DNA of 64,000 nt from Gautieria morchelliformis (taxonomy: Eukaryota > Basidiomycota > Agaricomycetes > Gomphales > Gomphaceae): positions 1-64,000 of the forward strand of contig WHVA01000052.1 in assembly GCA_015179125.1 (NCBI GenBank), in the 5' to 3' direction. Both the position numbers and the translations under genes were made by a program. This document shows, piece by piece, positions 45,296 to 56,823 of the stretch. How positions within the stretch are numbered: position 1 is the first letter of the stretch; every line of letters starts with the position of its first letter. The notes beneath the pieces were generated by a model. It did no database searches, was not told where the DNA came from, and saw nothing but the letters and a program-made list of their open reading frames with translations.

Positions 45296-48200
45296 GCACA
45301 TCCTCAGGAGTTATAGTCATACTCGACACCGGAACGACATCGCATATGACTCCTCACAAAAATTTATTGAGGAACTACTGTCAATTCTCACAGCCGAGGA
45401 CTATCCGAGCAGCCAACAAAGGTACCTTTGATGCCTTCGGCTCAGGACTGCTCGTATTATCCAATAAGGTTGGAGATAGAACAGTAGAAGTCACGTTGCA
45501 AGATACATACTATGCACCCAAAATTGCTGCTACCCTCGTCTCGATCGGTCGGTGCGATGATGCTGGCTACGACATTCGACTCGGTGGCCAGAAATGCACA
45601 ATATCTAATGCTGCTGGAAAAGTATTGATGCAAGCACCGAAAGTCAATGGCTTATATCGACTAGACCTCCAGTCACCAAGTGCTCAAGCCCATATGTGTT
45701 TATCTGCCATGGAAATTCATCAAAAGATGGGGCACATCTCGCAGAAGTCCCTACAACATCTATTAAATCATGGCATGATATTGGGCATTGAACTGAGCTC
45801 CACAGGCGATAGAATTGTCTGTGATGCGTGTATTCAGGCCAAGATTGCGCGCAAACCTCTTCCTCGAGAACCCAGAGACCGAACATCAAAATTCGGTGAC
45901 AGAATTTATTCTGATGTCTGGGGACCTGCAAGACACCTCACGATCGATAAGAAGTCATATTATGTCTCCTTTATCGATGACTACTCAAGAGAATCGGTGA
46001 TCTATCTCATGGCGAACAAATCAGAAGCATTCTCAAAGTACAAGCTCTACGAGGCTTTAATGCTTCGACAGAGAAATGTGCACATCAAGGCACTTGTTTC
46101 TGATCGAGGGGGCGAGTATACGAGCTCTGAATTCGAACAGCATCTAGCCAAACAAGGCACGAAGCATCAGTTGACGGTACACGACACACCAGAGTCCAAT
46201 GGTGTTGCGGAACGCCTGAACCGAACTCTCACTGAGAGAACTCGTGCCATGCTGCTAGAATCAGGCCTTCCTAAGATATTATGGGGCTATGCGATACAGC
46301 ATGCCAATTATCTTAGGAACAGGACGCATACAAGAGCTCTACCAGATAAAACGCCCTACGAGATGATTCACCATGAAAAACCGAATCTCAAAGACATTCA
46401 CGCGTGGGGAACTGAAATTTACGTTAAAATCACTCAGGGAGATAAATTGGCAGCTCGTGCCAAGAGAGCTCGGTGGATAGGAATTTCTGCGCAGAGCCAT
46501 GGTCATTATGTTTATTGGCCTGACTCGCACAAAGTTTCTGTCGAGCGGAACGTTGTCTTTGATTCAGAATGAAGAAGGGAAAGGTCCCAATCATTTCTAT
46601 TGAGGAATCCAAGCTACCTACGTCTAAGAGGAGAAGAAGGCCATTCCGGCATCAGTGCCTGTGCCCGGTCGCTTAGTCAGCGAAGAGGCAAAGATCGAAG
46701 AAATTGATGAAAGTGCACCAGAGAATATCTTGAAAAGCTGCAACCTATTCAGGGAGTTGATGACAGACCTAGAGAAGCTGAACCGATAAGGAGAAGCGAA
46801 AGGATCCGTCAACAACAAGTGCAGCCGGCCCCATCAGGTCCCGTGACAAGATCTCAAACTCAGAGACAAACTGGCGCACATATGACTACGCTAGCTTACG
46901 AGGACGTTGAGGACCATAAAGAAGTTTTATTCGACCAAGAATTATCCTCCGAGATTGATGGCATCAGTAGCTATGAGTGTGCCATCAGTGCGTTTCTAAC
47001 CGACGGTCAAAACAATAACAAGGCGCCGGATTTGAGTCAAATTGAACCTAGCAATGCAGACGAAGCTCTGAATAATCCTATGTGGAAGAAATCAATGGAC
47101 AAAGAGTATGAGGCCCTAATCGACAAGGGAGTGTGGGAACGAGCCAAACCACCTCCTGGAGCCAATATTGTCGGTAATAAATGGGTCTACCTTTGGAAGC
47201 GTAATCCAGAAGGGAAACCAATAATGCCTAAATCGAGAATGGTCGCCCAAGGCTTCACACAGAAGTTTGGAGTCGACTATGATGAGACATACTCACCTGT
47301 TGCTCGGTTATCCTCCCTACGGATCATATGCGCCATTGCTGCTAGGAATGACTGGCCTATTCATCAAATGGACGTGGACTATGCATACCTCAATGCTACG
47401 TTGCCCGAACCTATTTACATGAAGCAGCCGTATGGATATGAGTCAGGAGACAAAGGCGAAGTGCTACTTTTGAAGAAAGCACTCTACGGCCTCAAGCAAT
47501 CTGGAAGAGAATGGTATAAACGTCTAAGTGGTGAATTCCACAAGTTAGGATTCACTACGTCAGCCACAGATGGGGCTGTATTTTATAGACGTGGCGGAAA
47601 GGGGCATGTGATCATTGCAACAGCTGTGGACGACCTTACCATCACAGCTGAGAATCAATCAGTCCTGGACGAAGTCAAACGAGATCTTGCTCAGGTCTTC
47701 AGTATGAAAGATCTAGGCGAGATTCATTGGCTATTGAATCTCAAAATCGAAAGAGACTGGCAGAAGAAGACCATTGCAATTTCACAACCTGCATACATCG
47801 AGAAGATCATCAAAAATTTAATCTCGAAGATGCAAAGACTTATGCTACGCCTCTTGATCCAGCCGTAAAATTATCTAAAGACCAATGTCCTTCTACAGAG
47901 AGAGGCAAGAAAGCCATGTCGAAGTTTCCATACAGGCAAGCTATAGGATCACTGATGTGGGCGGCTGTAGCCACTCGACCTGACATTGCATTTGCGGTGT
48001 CATTACTCTCGCAATTCCTTGAAAATCCAGGTGGCACACACTGGAATGCAGTCAAACGTGTCTTCAAATATTTGAAAGGCACGAAGCATTACAAGCTCAC
48101 ACTTGGAAGAAATCAAGACGGCTTGATGGGGTATTCAGATGCGGATTGGGGTTCACAGAGTCATAGGCGTTCGTATTCGGCATACTTATTTCAGATTGAT

Positions 48201-48581
48201 GGAGGCACTGTTTCATGGAGTTGCCAGAAACAGTCGATAGTAGCCCTCTCATCAACTGAAGCCGAATTCGTCGCCCTGACCCATGCGGGCAAAGAGGCTC
48301 TTTGGATGCGCCATTTTATTTCTGAAATATTCCAACCACTGAACAGACCCATCCAAGTTTATTCAGACAATCAATCAGCCATTGCCATCACGTATGGCAC
48401 CCAACAACACACGAGAACCAAGCATTTCGACATCCGATTATATTTCCTTCGAGATATAATCAAAAATCAACAAGCCAAGCTCGTTTATTTGCCAACCGAA
48501 CAAATGTTGGCAGATATCCTCACTAAAGGACTTCCTAGTCCTAGAGTGAAGATTCTCAACGAGCAAATCGGAATATATTAA
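45292..48581 (+). mobile_element. Copia pol region
   Basis: Protease, integrase, RT and RNase H in Copia order, as listed for the whole element. Ends 14 bp before the right LTR, with a GAGGGGG purine tract between. Confidence 0.85.
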
Positions 48582-48594
48582 GCTTGAGGGGGCG

Positions 48595-49091
48595 TGTTGG
48601 GTGCATTTATGCTCCTGCACCAAAATCAAGCATAATATATCCAATTTGTTGTGTGGCCTTCCAATTTCTTCTCACATTGTTCTTGTATTATGCATCCATT
48701 TCTCTGGTTATTTTCGAAATTTTCCACTCATTCTTATTTTTCTATTTCATCTTGTTATTCCTACTTTCACAAGCGGCTGCACCCAGCGGAGTCTGAAATG
48801 ACTTCGACGCGCGAGCTCTTGGGCGCTAAAGGGCCGGGTAGTAGTACATGCGCAGTGGAACACATTTCCCCCTCTCTCAGTGACCACTAAATTCACTGAG
48901 AGAGGCAAGTAAATTAGTCTAGTAGTCTTTGCATTTATTGACCTAGAAATCCTCTGTAGTGAATTGATTTCTAGGTAGTGTATAATATATTTACAGTGAC
49001 CACTAAATTCACTGAGAGAGTGAATTGATTTCTAGTCTATTCTTTTGAATAACAAGTCCATACCTACTGCCTATAATTCCTGTCCTCAACA
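48595..49091 (+). repeat. Right LTR of Copia element
   Basis: 497 bp, nearly identical to 43839-44336, with about six differences by eye. Confidence 0.92.
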
Positions 49092-50242
49092 TGATGCGGT
49101 CAATCTGACAGGCTGCTTCCTTCCAGGCTTGAGGTTGGATGGAAGAAAGGCTGGGCGTGGATCTTATCAAGGATACCTGCTGGAAGGCCACGAGCATAGC
49201 ATCCTCGAGTGCTCATCATTAAAGCCTGTCCTGCCTGCCAGGATCTCAATTGAGCCGTGTATCATCTGCCGACATCCTAAGGTCACGCAGTTTAGTGCGA
49301 GCAGTTCTGGCACGATCTGGGTCACCAAAGGCCTCCTCCACACGTTTAATGAACCCCTCCAGAGTGGATATAGAGGAGGTGCCATCAATGACAGCCTGTG
49401 TCTCGTTGTGTGCCCATATCTCCGCAGAGCCTCCTGTCATGAAGGAAAGAGCATATAGGATCTTTGTGCGCTCATCTGGGAAGGATGCCGGCTGGACAGC
49501 GATGGACAATCTGATAGACCTGATAAACCCTTCAGTCTCTGCACGGTCTCCATTGAACTTCTCCGGTTCTGCTGCTTTGATAGAGCGAGTAGATGGAGGG
49601 ACACTGTGAGGTACTAAGGGCGCAAGGGCTTGAGCAGCAGCAACAGCAGCGTTGGCGGCAGCATTGGCTAAGTGGTCGTGAACGTTAACAATCTGACTGT
49701 GCAGTTCCTGATTCTGCAGTTGAAGTTGCTGCAGCTGCAGTGCTTGGCTGGAAAGGAGGCCTCGAAGAAATGGCCCATGGTCACCCAGGGAGTCCCCGTA
49801 TGCGTCTGGGAGTTGGTCTGCCATAGGCTGAGATGAAGGCTGGTTAAGAAAAGTGTGTGGGGTCGTCCTATGAGCTTGATCTTCTGTGAGGGCAACACTA
49901 ATGATGAAGCCACAACCAAAGATACTCAAGGAGATAAGAGCCGATACTAGGACAATGACCAACTGTGTAGTGGGTATCCTCAGTTTATAACTCTACCAAC
50001 GATAGATACATGGGGACTTGCCTGTGTAGTGGGTATCCTCAGAGATCAAGCTGAGGAAATGCCACCACATGGGCTACAGTCTTATAGCGCTGGCAAGGCT
50101 TACATAATAGGGGAGACGGAAACTTGTAGAAGGTTACGGAATGTGACGGAATGTGACGGAAGGTTATGGAAACTGACGGAAGGTAACGGAAACTCATGGA
50201 AGGAAATAGAAACTTGTGGAAGGAAATGCGTGAACCCTGACA
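49092..50242 (-). mobile_element. Ty3/Gypsy family D, 5' part (LTR and gag)
   Basis: Minus strand: LTR about 49964-50242, then gag from about 49822 (Gln-rich coiled-coil stretch, EPEKFNGDRAETEGFIRS, EAFGDPDRARTARTKL at about 49250-49560). It is interrupted at 49092 by the Copia element. Pol and the second LTR are not seen. Confidence 0.7.
49964..50242 (-). repeat. LTR of Gypsy-D
   Basis: About 279 bp beginning TGTCAGGGTTCACGC at 50242. It contains GACGGAA/GGAAACT repeats and a doubled CTGAGGATACCCACTACACA motif. The inner border is approximate. Confidence 0.6.
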
Positions 50243-50835
50243 GGATGGGCTCCCAAGGGAAAGAGAGCTTCAGTGAAAGCTAAGTTTGCACGAGGTACTG
50301 GGTGAGTGTATATTCCTTTGTGCATCTACTGTTGATTCATTTGGATTATATAGGTATTCTCTCTTACCGGCCCTTAGTGCAGAGGGTATAATATACTTGG
50401 ATGTGCGGGAAGGAGCTTATGATTTGGCCTCGTTTATCCAGTTCATCACCAACCTCATGCCTCATATGAACCCATGGCCTGAGCGCCGCAGTGTGCTTGT
50501 CATGGACAATTGCGCTATTCACCATGCAGCAGAAGTCTCAGAAATTTGCCAGGAGCGGTAAGTCATTTACTGTTGTTTTTTATGTTTCAATGGAGGCTAA
50601 GCATTTTAACAGTGGTGTACGGCTATACTACTTGCCGCCTTATTCACCGGACCTCAACCCAATTGAAGAAGCCTTTTCATATCTGAAATCTTACCTCAGG
50701 CATCATGGGGATACCTTTCGACAGGCGGTTGATGCTAAAGACCAAGGTTCTGTATTATTGTTCTTTCACAGTGCCCTTGCCACCATTACTGCAGAGCATT
50801 GTGAGGGCTGGATGACACATTCAAGGTATTTGTAA
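50243..50835 (+). pseudogene. Tc1/mariner-type (DDE) transposase, 5'-truncated, two introns
   Basis: Exons up to 50301, 50354-50557 and 50613-50835, with GT-AG introns of 52 and 55 nt that keep the frame. Reads YSLLPALSAEGIIYLDV (first catalytic Asp), then VLVMDNCAIHH (second Asp), and after the second intron YLPPYSPDLNPIEEAF, the hallmark of the DDE_3/Tc1-mariner C-terminal domain with the last acidic residue. The helix-turn-helix N-terminus is missing because the Gypsy-D LTR abuts at 50242. Intron-bearing DDE_3 transposases are common in mushrooms. The surviving part has no stop before 50835. Confidence 0.75.
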
Positions 50836-51626
50836 AAATAAGTATCCTGCTGTAGAAACATTGTGGCAATATTTGTTGTTATAATGTGTAACTGTACAGC
50901 ATACTTGTTATATGATGCTTTATGTGATGGTGCAATGAATAGTGTGTTTGTCAGCTCAGTATTTGTGCTAGGATAGATTAGCAAGGATTATCAGGGGATG
51001 CCCTCCTCTCCAGTTCTGCTTCTGCTTCCCATCTGGCCACTTCTGCTCTCAGAACAGTATGTTCATGAAGACAACATACCAACATGGGCCTCACGGCCCC
51101 CACATAGCCTCCAGCCCCCCAGACCAGAACTGAGGTGTCTGCGTTGCTGGTAATGCACCCAGGTGCTGCTGGTATGGCTAAGTACGCCACCACGAGGAGC
51201 AGCCACATGGTAAAGCCACCCACATGAGGTGATGAAGAAGATGTGGCAGTAAGACTGTTGACAAAAGCAGAAAATATGCCAACACCGCATGCTGTGGTAC
51301 ACAAATCACCTGACACAAGGAAGACAACACGACATGTTCATCTAAAAAAGGCAGAAACCACCTATACATGTAATACGTACTGATTATGTCCAGGATCACT
51401 GACCCATATAAGCTGTACAAATATGTTCATCCCTCTGAAGTTGTGTCCAGTATTGGTGGTATGGGAGGAATGGCTAGCATTGCCACCATGTTCAAATATT
51501 GTAGGGAGGAGCTTGAAGTACAGAAGGGTATACTACAGGAGACATCTGTGCTCTTATGCTAGCCTTTGATCAATGCATACTGATGCTTATGGGACAGCTT
51601 TATCAATACTGTAGTGAGGTAATATG
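50836..51626. other. 3' flank of the transposase fragment; possible membrane-protein frame on the minus strand
   Basis: Minus-strand frames at 50978-51316 and 51178-51420 are rich in hydrophobic residues (a TMWLLLVVAYLAIPAAPG segment) with intron-like borders between them. I do not recognise the protein, and conservation cannot be judged. It could be chance. Confidence 0.3.
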
Positions 51627-52109
51627 TGTAGATGACAGGAATTATAGGCAGTAGGACTGGACTTGGTGCTCAAAAGAATAGACTAGAAATTAATTCACTC
51701 TTTCAGTGAATTTAGGTCAACAAATCGAAGAGAAATAAGACTAATTTACTTGCCTCTCTCAGTGAATTTAGTTGTCACTGAGAGAGGGGGAAATGTGTCT
51801 CAAGCGCATGTACTACCAGCCGGCTCTTTAGCGCCCGTGGGGCAATGGTGTGCCGTGGTAAGCGCCCATAGAACATAGTGCGTTAGTGAACAGCTGCAGC
51901 TCAAAAAGGAAACTTGTCTACAACCACCCACAAAGGGTTGGTTGGACAGAAGATGAAAAGGAGTGATAATACAGTTTCGAAAAATCAAAGAAAATTTGAC
52001 AAATCATAGAATGAATGTCAGCATGGTTTCAGGTCAAAAACCAAAAGAAATATGAATGGTGGAATCTATTTGGCTTGATTTTGGTGCAGGAGCATAAATG
52101 CACCCAACG
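51627..52109 (-). repeat. Solo Copia LTR
   Basis: 483 bp, the reverse complement of the Copia LTR at 43839, diverged and with a deletion in the middle. Exact TSD ATATG (51622-51626, 52110-52114). Confidence 0.88.
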
Positions 52110-52114
52110 ATATG

Positions 52115-52683
52115 CTTTTGCTTTGGCCTGCAAGTCCTATCAAGATTCCCATTGGTGCTTGGTATGTTCTTGTATACATGGATAGATTCAGCATATTCAT
52201 GTAGTAACTGGTATGGACACAGTGGAATATTATAGACCAGTAGTTCAATGGATGGAACCTTCAGGAGACTATTTAGTGTTCTATAATCAACACTAGTAAT
52301 CTAAGGGAAAGCTACCTATTTTATGAAGATACACTAATAAACTCACCTCCTCAGTGATAGTCAACACTGCGGAGGGGAGGCTGCGCATGGGCCTGTTTCA
52401 CTTGCATATACTTGGTTCTGGCCATTTATATAAGCACCTGTCAGGCAATGGGATTGCCTAGGAACATAATTTAGGCACCCGCCATGCAGAACACAATGTT
52501 GGGTTTGAAGTCTGGTGCACATATGCACCCAACAATTCATTGAAATATATTCAGTGTAATGGCTCTGCAATCCCTTGACATTGCATACTTAGCAGTAAAG
52601 CCAAAGTCATGCTTTCCAGAGGCTTCAATGATTTTGTCAAAGAGGGATCATGTGAATTTGTGAAGATGAAGGCCATGAGCAAC
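52115..52683. other. Possible older Copia-like LTR relic
   Basis: On the minus strand from about 52531 the sequence begins TGTTGGGTGCATATGTGCACC, like the Copia LTR start, followed by a TATATAAATGG box and a GCATGCGCAG-like stretch. No end or TSD was found, so this is weak. Confidence 0.35.
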
Positions 52684-53262
52684 TAGGGCTGCACACCGTC
52701 CGTATTACAGCTACGGCCGTATAATGTACAGCAAGGTGACAGATACGGCAGACTGTATACTGTCCATAGATCAACACCTCACCCCCTCTGATGGTACGGT
52801 ACTGTCTGTATTATGGTTGACGGATTCATATGGCTGATCTATTATAGCTTGACCTAAACTTAGAGCAGATATGAGAATTCCTTACTGCACGTGACCTGCG
52901 GCAAAACTATATTGATAATATCACACCCAGCTGCTCACTACAGTGTGTGCACGCGTGGTGGAATGTCAGCAGGGGGTGAATGGGAGCATGAGCGCCATGT
53001 AAATCTGGCCTGCCTACCAGCAGTAGCGCCCATCGGCGGATATATTTTTGGGCTCGGCTACAAGGTTTTCGGGGTTTTCCCATTGCATACCATATACCCA
53101 TATACATACCGTACACAGTCGTATTTTTACGGTATCATACAGCGTCAAACCGTACCATCTACCATACCGTTGGCAGCACACACAGACCCTTGATGGTACA
53201 GGTGCCGTGGCCATAATATGGCACCATACAGCCATGGTTGTACGGCACAGCGTGGAGCCCTA
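52684..53262. mobile_element. hAT-type non-autonomous element 1 (MITE)
   Basis: 579 bp with imperfect TIRs starting TAGGGCT (about 18 of 25 matching) and an exact 8-bp TSD TGAGCAAC (52676-52683, 53263-53270). Subterminal CCGTA/TACGG repeats are frequent, as in hAT elements where they bind transposase. No transposase reading frame recognised. Confidence 0.8.
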
Positions 53263-53270
53263 TGAGCAAC

Positions 53271-53723
53271 TCCATAACCAACAGCTGTGTTATCCATGAT
53301 CCTACAAGACCACCAGGGATAATGATTTCTTCAGACTCTATCTGGGAATCTTGATAATAGCTCCCTGGATGAACATACCAATTGGCTGCCTCAGGAGTCA
53401 GGCACAGAGACAGTGAACTCCTTGCCAAGTGCCCACGTATATGCTATTATCACTGTATGACCTTGCAACACTTTTACTACTATTACTTGATACTCTACAC
53501 TGCTCCAAAAGTGAAAGCTTTAGGAGATCCTTTCCACTGATAACACCGTTTCCTCGTCGACTTAGTCATGTGGCTGATGCTGAACACTGACAGATGCGGC
53601 TTTTTTTTTTCTTTTTTTTTTTTTCTTTTCATGCGTATATCATGTATCAAGGTGCACATCATCACACTCATTCCCTGAAATCCCCAACTGATATTTTCAT
53701 CTAAATACCAAGTCACAGGTTTG
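53271..53723. other. No gene seen
   Basis: Non-coding DNA with a T-rich run at about 53600-53635. Lies between the two hAT-type elements. Confidence 0.5.
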
Positions 53724-53731
53724 TGCTGTAT

Positions 53732-54419
53732 CAGGGCTGTCCACGAGTCCAGGTTCCTGCAGGTGACTCGCAGTTCAATCTGTGATTTTAACCTGCAGAT
53801 CCAACTCCCACAAGTCCAGATGAGCCAGTGCCTAAAAACCTGCCAAGTCCAGGTTTGGCCTTTGGAATTCCGCAGGTGACTCGCAGACCTGCAAGCTTTA
53901 CATTCCAAGAATTCATGTCATTTACATGTCATTCAACTACTATTACCTCCTTCTGCACAACAGCCTTCTTGACATGCTTACTCTTATCATGCAGCAACTC
54001 TACAACACATTCCTCAGGAACAAGTCCTTTGTATGACAGCCATGTGCTGAGTATGGTTCCGGCACATGTCGACTCTTCCTTCAGAGAGCGACGCATCCAT
54101 GATACAGTCAGTCGGCCCTGACTGAATGCACATTCGACATCTGTGGATGTTGCTAGAGGAGCATGGTCAAAATAGGATGTAAGGATGTGTGAAATAGCTC
54201 ACCCCCATCCCCATGGGAGGAGACGCATCATGCACTTGCATGGGGTGAGTCAGCTCAGAATAATCTGGCAAGTCACTGCAAGTCACCTGCAGGTTTAACC
54301 TGCGGGTCCAAGTCAACCTGCAGAAAAACGCAGGTCAAGTCCAGGTTCCACTTCTGGAAGCTGGCAAACCTGCAAGTCCAAGTCCAGGTAACCTGCAGGT
54401 TGACTTGTGGACAGCCCTG
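53732..54419. mobile_element. hAT-type element 2, internally deleted
   Basis: 688 bp. Ends CAGGGCTGTCCAC in inverted orientation, 8-bp TSD TGCTGTAT exact (53724-53731, 54420-54427). Subterminal CCTGCAGGT and AAGTCCAGGT repeats at both ends. The interior keeps the last part of a hAT transposase on the minus strand (53929-54158). Confidence 0.88.
53929..54158 (-). pseudogene. hAT transposase C-terminal (dimerisation) fragment
   Basis: The minus-strand frame reads LATSTDVECAFSQGRLT and then MRRSLKEESTCAGTIL followed by WLSYKGLVPEE, ending at a TGA (53929-53931). The AT-S-xx-VE-xx-FS-xG-xLT-x5-L pattern is the conserved C-terminal hAT dimerisation motif. The zinc finger and catalytic parts are missing, so the gene is deleted except for its end. 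Confidence 0.75.
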
Positions 54420-54448
54420 TGCTGTATCAAAATGTATTACCAAAACAT

Positions 54449-56823
54449 CTAATATCTGGCTTTCTTGGACCTCTGCCTGTCATCATCCTCAGCACCTACC
54501 GCAAAACCATACCGCTTCCCTGCCACTTCAAGCTGTTCCAAGATAAACACTGCATCAACCATCTTGAGACTATACCCAACCTTCAAGTTCGCAAGCGATA
54601 GTCTCGCGATGCTGCTAATGAGCATATCCATCGACTCTTCCTCGGCAAACTTCTGTCGCAGAACATCCCACCTGTTGTATGCGATGCGCTGCATCTCCAA
54701 GTGCATGATCCACTCCCCAATGGTGGGGGTAGGCGAGTCGTCCACTGGTGCATTGTCGTCCGGACTTGCCACACGATCACTGGATGATGGGGAACGGCCC
54801 CGTTTGGGACGAGAGTGGTGAGATGCCTGTAGATGCTGAAAGATGTCGGCGGGGAAATTGATGTGGATGGGGGGAACGGCAGGCATAACAGGAGGAGCGG
54901 CGTCACGATGCATGCTAGTGGGTGGCTCGCTATAATGCCACGTGCCACCTCGACGAAGGACTGGGGCACTGCTGCCATCTTGGGTGTGGAAGAACTTGAA
55001 ATACTCAATCTTGGGAGGGGTGTTGATGTCCATGCCGCTTATACCACCTATCTATTAAAATGTTAGCGCATTAAAAAAGAGATCAGAGAAAACCTTACGA
55101 GCTCTAATACCCAGGAAAGTTCACCCTCGAAGTTCAGTACCTTGTGGTGGCCCCTCAATGCAGGCGCCATACATATTGACTTGGGGTGCTGGTCACAGGA
55201 CCAGGCTTCCCTGAGCTTCCCGAGAAGAAAGGGGTTAACGGCAGGCTTGGCCCTGCCCTTGGCCTATCCTTTAGAGGATGCAGCATGTGCCGCAACGGCC
55301 TCCTCCAGAAAGTCAAAAAACTATCAGAAATTTAGCTTTAGAAGAACAAAATAAAATAAAATCATACCTTGGGACCAGTTACGATCTCAATGCAGGTATC
55401 TTCACCCCGTTTTGCTGCCCGTTTCCTCCATTCGTCCTTAAGGGCCTCCCAGTCATCGTCAGTGTCGAGAGTGAAACAAAGCTTGGCCAGATCGTGTTTG
55501 ATATGTGTAACAAGGGGAGGGTGCTTCAGAGCTGGTATCACATCCAGGCCAAGGATGAGGTGAATGGTCTCCTTCAGGTTGGCTATGGTCGTTGTCGGCT
55601 TGACATGGTGTGTACGCCATATGAGCTGTTTGAGTCCGAAATGGGAGGGGATACTAAACTTAATAGCTGTATATAAATTGTTAGTGTGCAGAAAAAAAGT
55701 GAGAATAAGAAACATACTGTGAGGCAAGGCAACTGCTGCCTTGCTTTCTCCTTTGCCAACCTTTCTCGCCACTCTAGCCTTTGACGACTGGTCAGATGGA
55801 GCCAGGAGTTCAATGTCCAAGGGTTCAAGACCTGAAAATATATCTTCATCGCTGCTCACTGAGGGGTGGTCCACGTAAAGATCCTCGCCATCCGCATCAG
55901 TTTCAGTTTGGGACTCCTGTTCCTCTAGAATCGTACTGAGCGCCGCAGTAGTAACAGGGCCAGGGGCAGGGGCAGGGGCGGGGGCAGGGGCAGCGGTTGC
56001 AGCCTTGGGAGCAGTAGAGGGACAAACTGGAGGGGGCTTAGATGGTATCCGCACTGTCTCTGAGCTGGTCGCTGGCTTGGAGACCGGTTTTGCGTCACTT
56101 TATTATAAATCAGATTAAGGGGTTGGAGTCGAGTGGGTAATAGTGTGATAGAGAGCTCAAGCAGTGTTCTGGTGAGAGATAAAAGCAGTGTTCTTAGAGT
56201 TTTAGAATTAAGCAATGTTCTCAGTATAATAGGAGTTGAGGAGGAAACAATAATGATCCAAAGATGCTTATAACTCGAAGCTCTAAGGAAAAAGATTGTA
56301 AAGTCGCTGGTTTATTCTAGTGTAAAGTCCAAGTATTTAAGCAATGTAGGATAGGAGTAGATAATCATGTGAAAAATAATGGGACTAGGAGTTAGGGTCA
56401 AGATGATGTCAAGTATGATGCTATGACCCCTAAATGGCTAATTCATGGACAGATGATGTCAAATATGATGTCAGGCATATAGGACAAGGACTCGACTCGA
56501 TAATATGTGGGAAATGATATGCATATATGCGCCTCGACTCGACTCGACTCAGAATAATTCTCGGCTCGGAATGGTTCTCAGAATGACAAGAAATATGGTG
56601 AAAGGTGAGAATGATTGATAACAAAATAGATTGTCCTGACTGAAATGTTTTCTTCCTCCTCAAATAACACACTTGACTGGAGTAAGCGACTGGAAGGGGT
56701 CCTGGATCGACGTCCCTCGACTATGTGTGAGGGATCTACCATGTCCCGCTGACGGGTTTTCGGTTTGCTGGGAGGCGGCTCCCCGGGTGGTTTGGTGGTT
56801 ACTTTGCCCTTTTGACAGGCCAT
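54449..56823 (-). CDS. Conserved-looking hypothetical protein, at least five exons, one in-frame stop
   Basis: Start proposed at 56823 (first exon with a Lys/Pro/Arg-rich segment including SHIVEGRRSRTPSSR). A proline-rich exon ends at 55718, then exons 55666-55368, 55320-55099 and 55051-54449, joined by introns of 51, 47 and 47 nt, all in frame. Features: an acidic Ser/Asp region, a compact domain (IKFSIPSHFGLKQLIW to IEIVTGPK), a NPFLLGKLREAW segment, and a C-terminal helical region ending in basic RSKKARY. From memory it resembles a family of uncharacterised mushroom proteins often near mobile DNA. An in-frame TAG at 55264-55266 suggests decay unless splicing avoids it. The join between the first exon and the proline-rich exon (about 56100-56690) is unresolved. 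Confidence 0.55.
56105..56640. other. A+T-rich stretch within the gene at 54449-56823, possibly an insertion
   Basis: Separates the first exon from the proline-rich exon; far longer than the other introns. Contains GACTCGACTCGACTC simple repeats (about 56530) and CAGTGTTCT repeats. LTR-like composition, but no clean ends or TSD. Confidence 0.35.

Larger units (their letters stand above)
43839..49091 (+). mobile_element. Ty1/Copia element, full span, young
   Basis: LTRs 43839-44336 and 48595-49091, about 99 percent alike by eye, so a recent insertion. Gag 44342-45295 has a CCHC knuckle (CTNCKKPGHSIENC). Pol follows in an overlapping frame: protease-like LDTGTTSHM at about 45325, integrase (HQKMGHIS, CDACIQAK, DDYSRESVIYL, SDRGGEYTSSEFE, ESNGVAERLNRT), RT (VDYAYLNATLPEPIYMKQP, VDDLTITAE) and RNase H (SDADWGSQ, ALSSTEAEFVAL). 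The order integrase before RT is diagnostic of Copia. ATGAT occurs at both edges (43834-43838, 49091-49095). About three breaks in the coding part. Confidence 0.9.

Noticed and set aside
49246-49962. Apparent signal peptide or transmembrane start of the Gypsy-D gag frame
   Set aside because: The hydrophobic part is translated leader and LTR DNA upstream of the plausible Met near 49822.
53595-53640. Poly-T run as a LINE or SINE tail
   Set aside because: No adjoining LINE/SINE body and no TSD; interrupted T/C run only.
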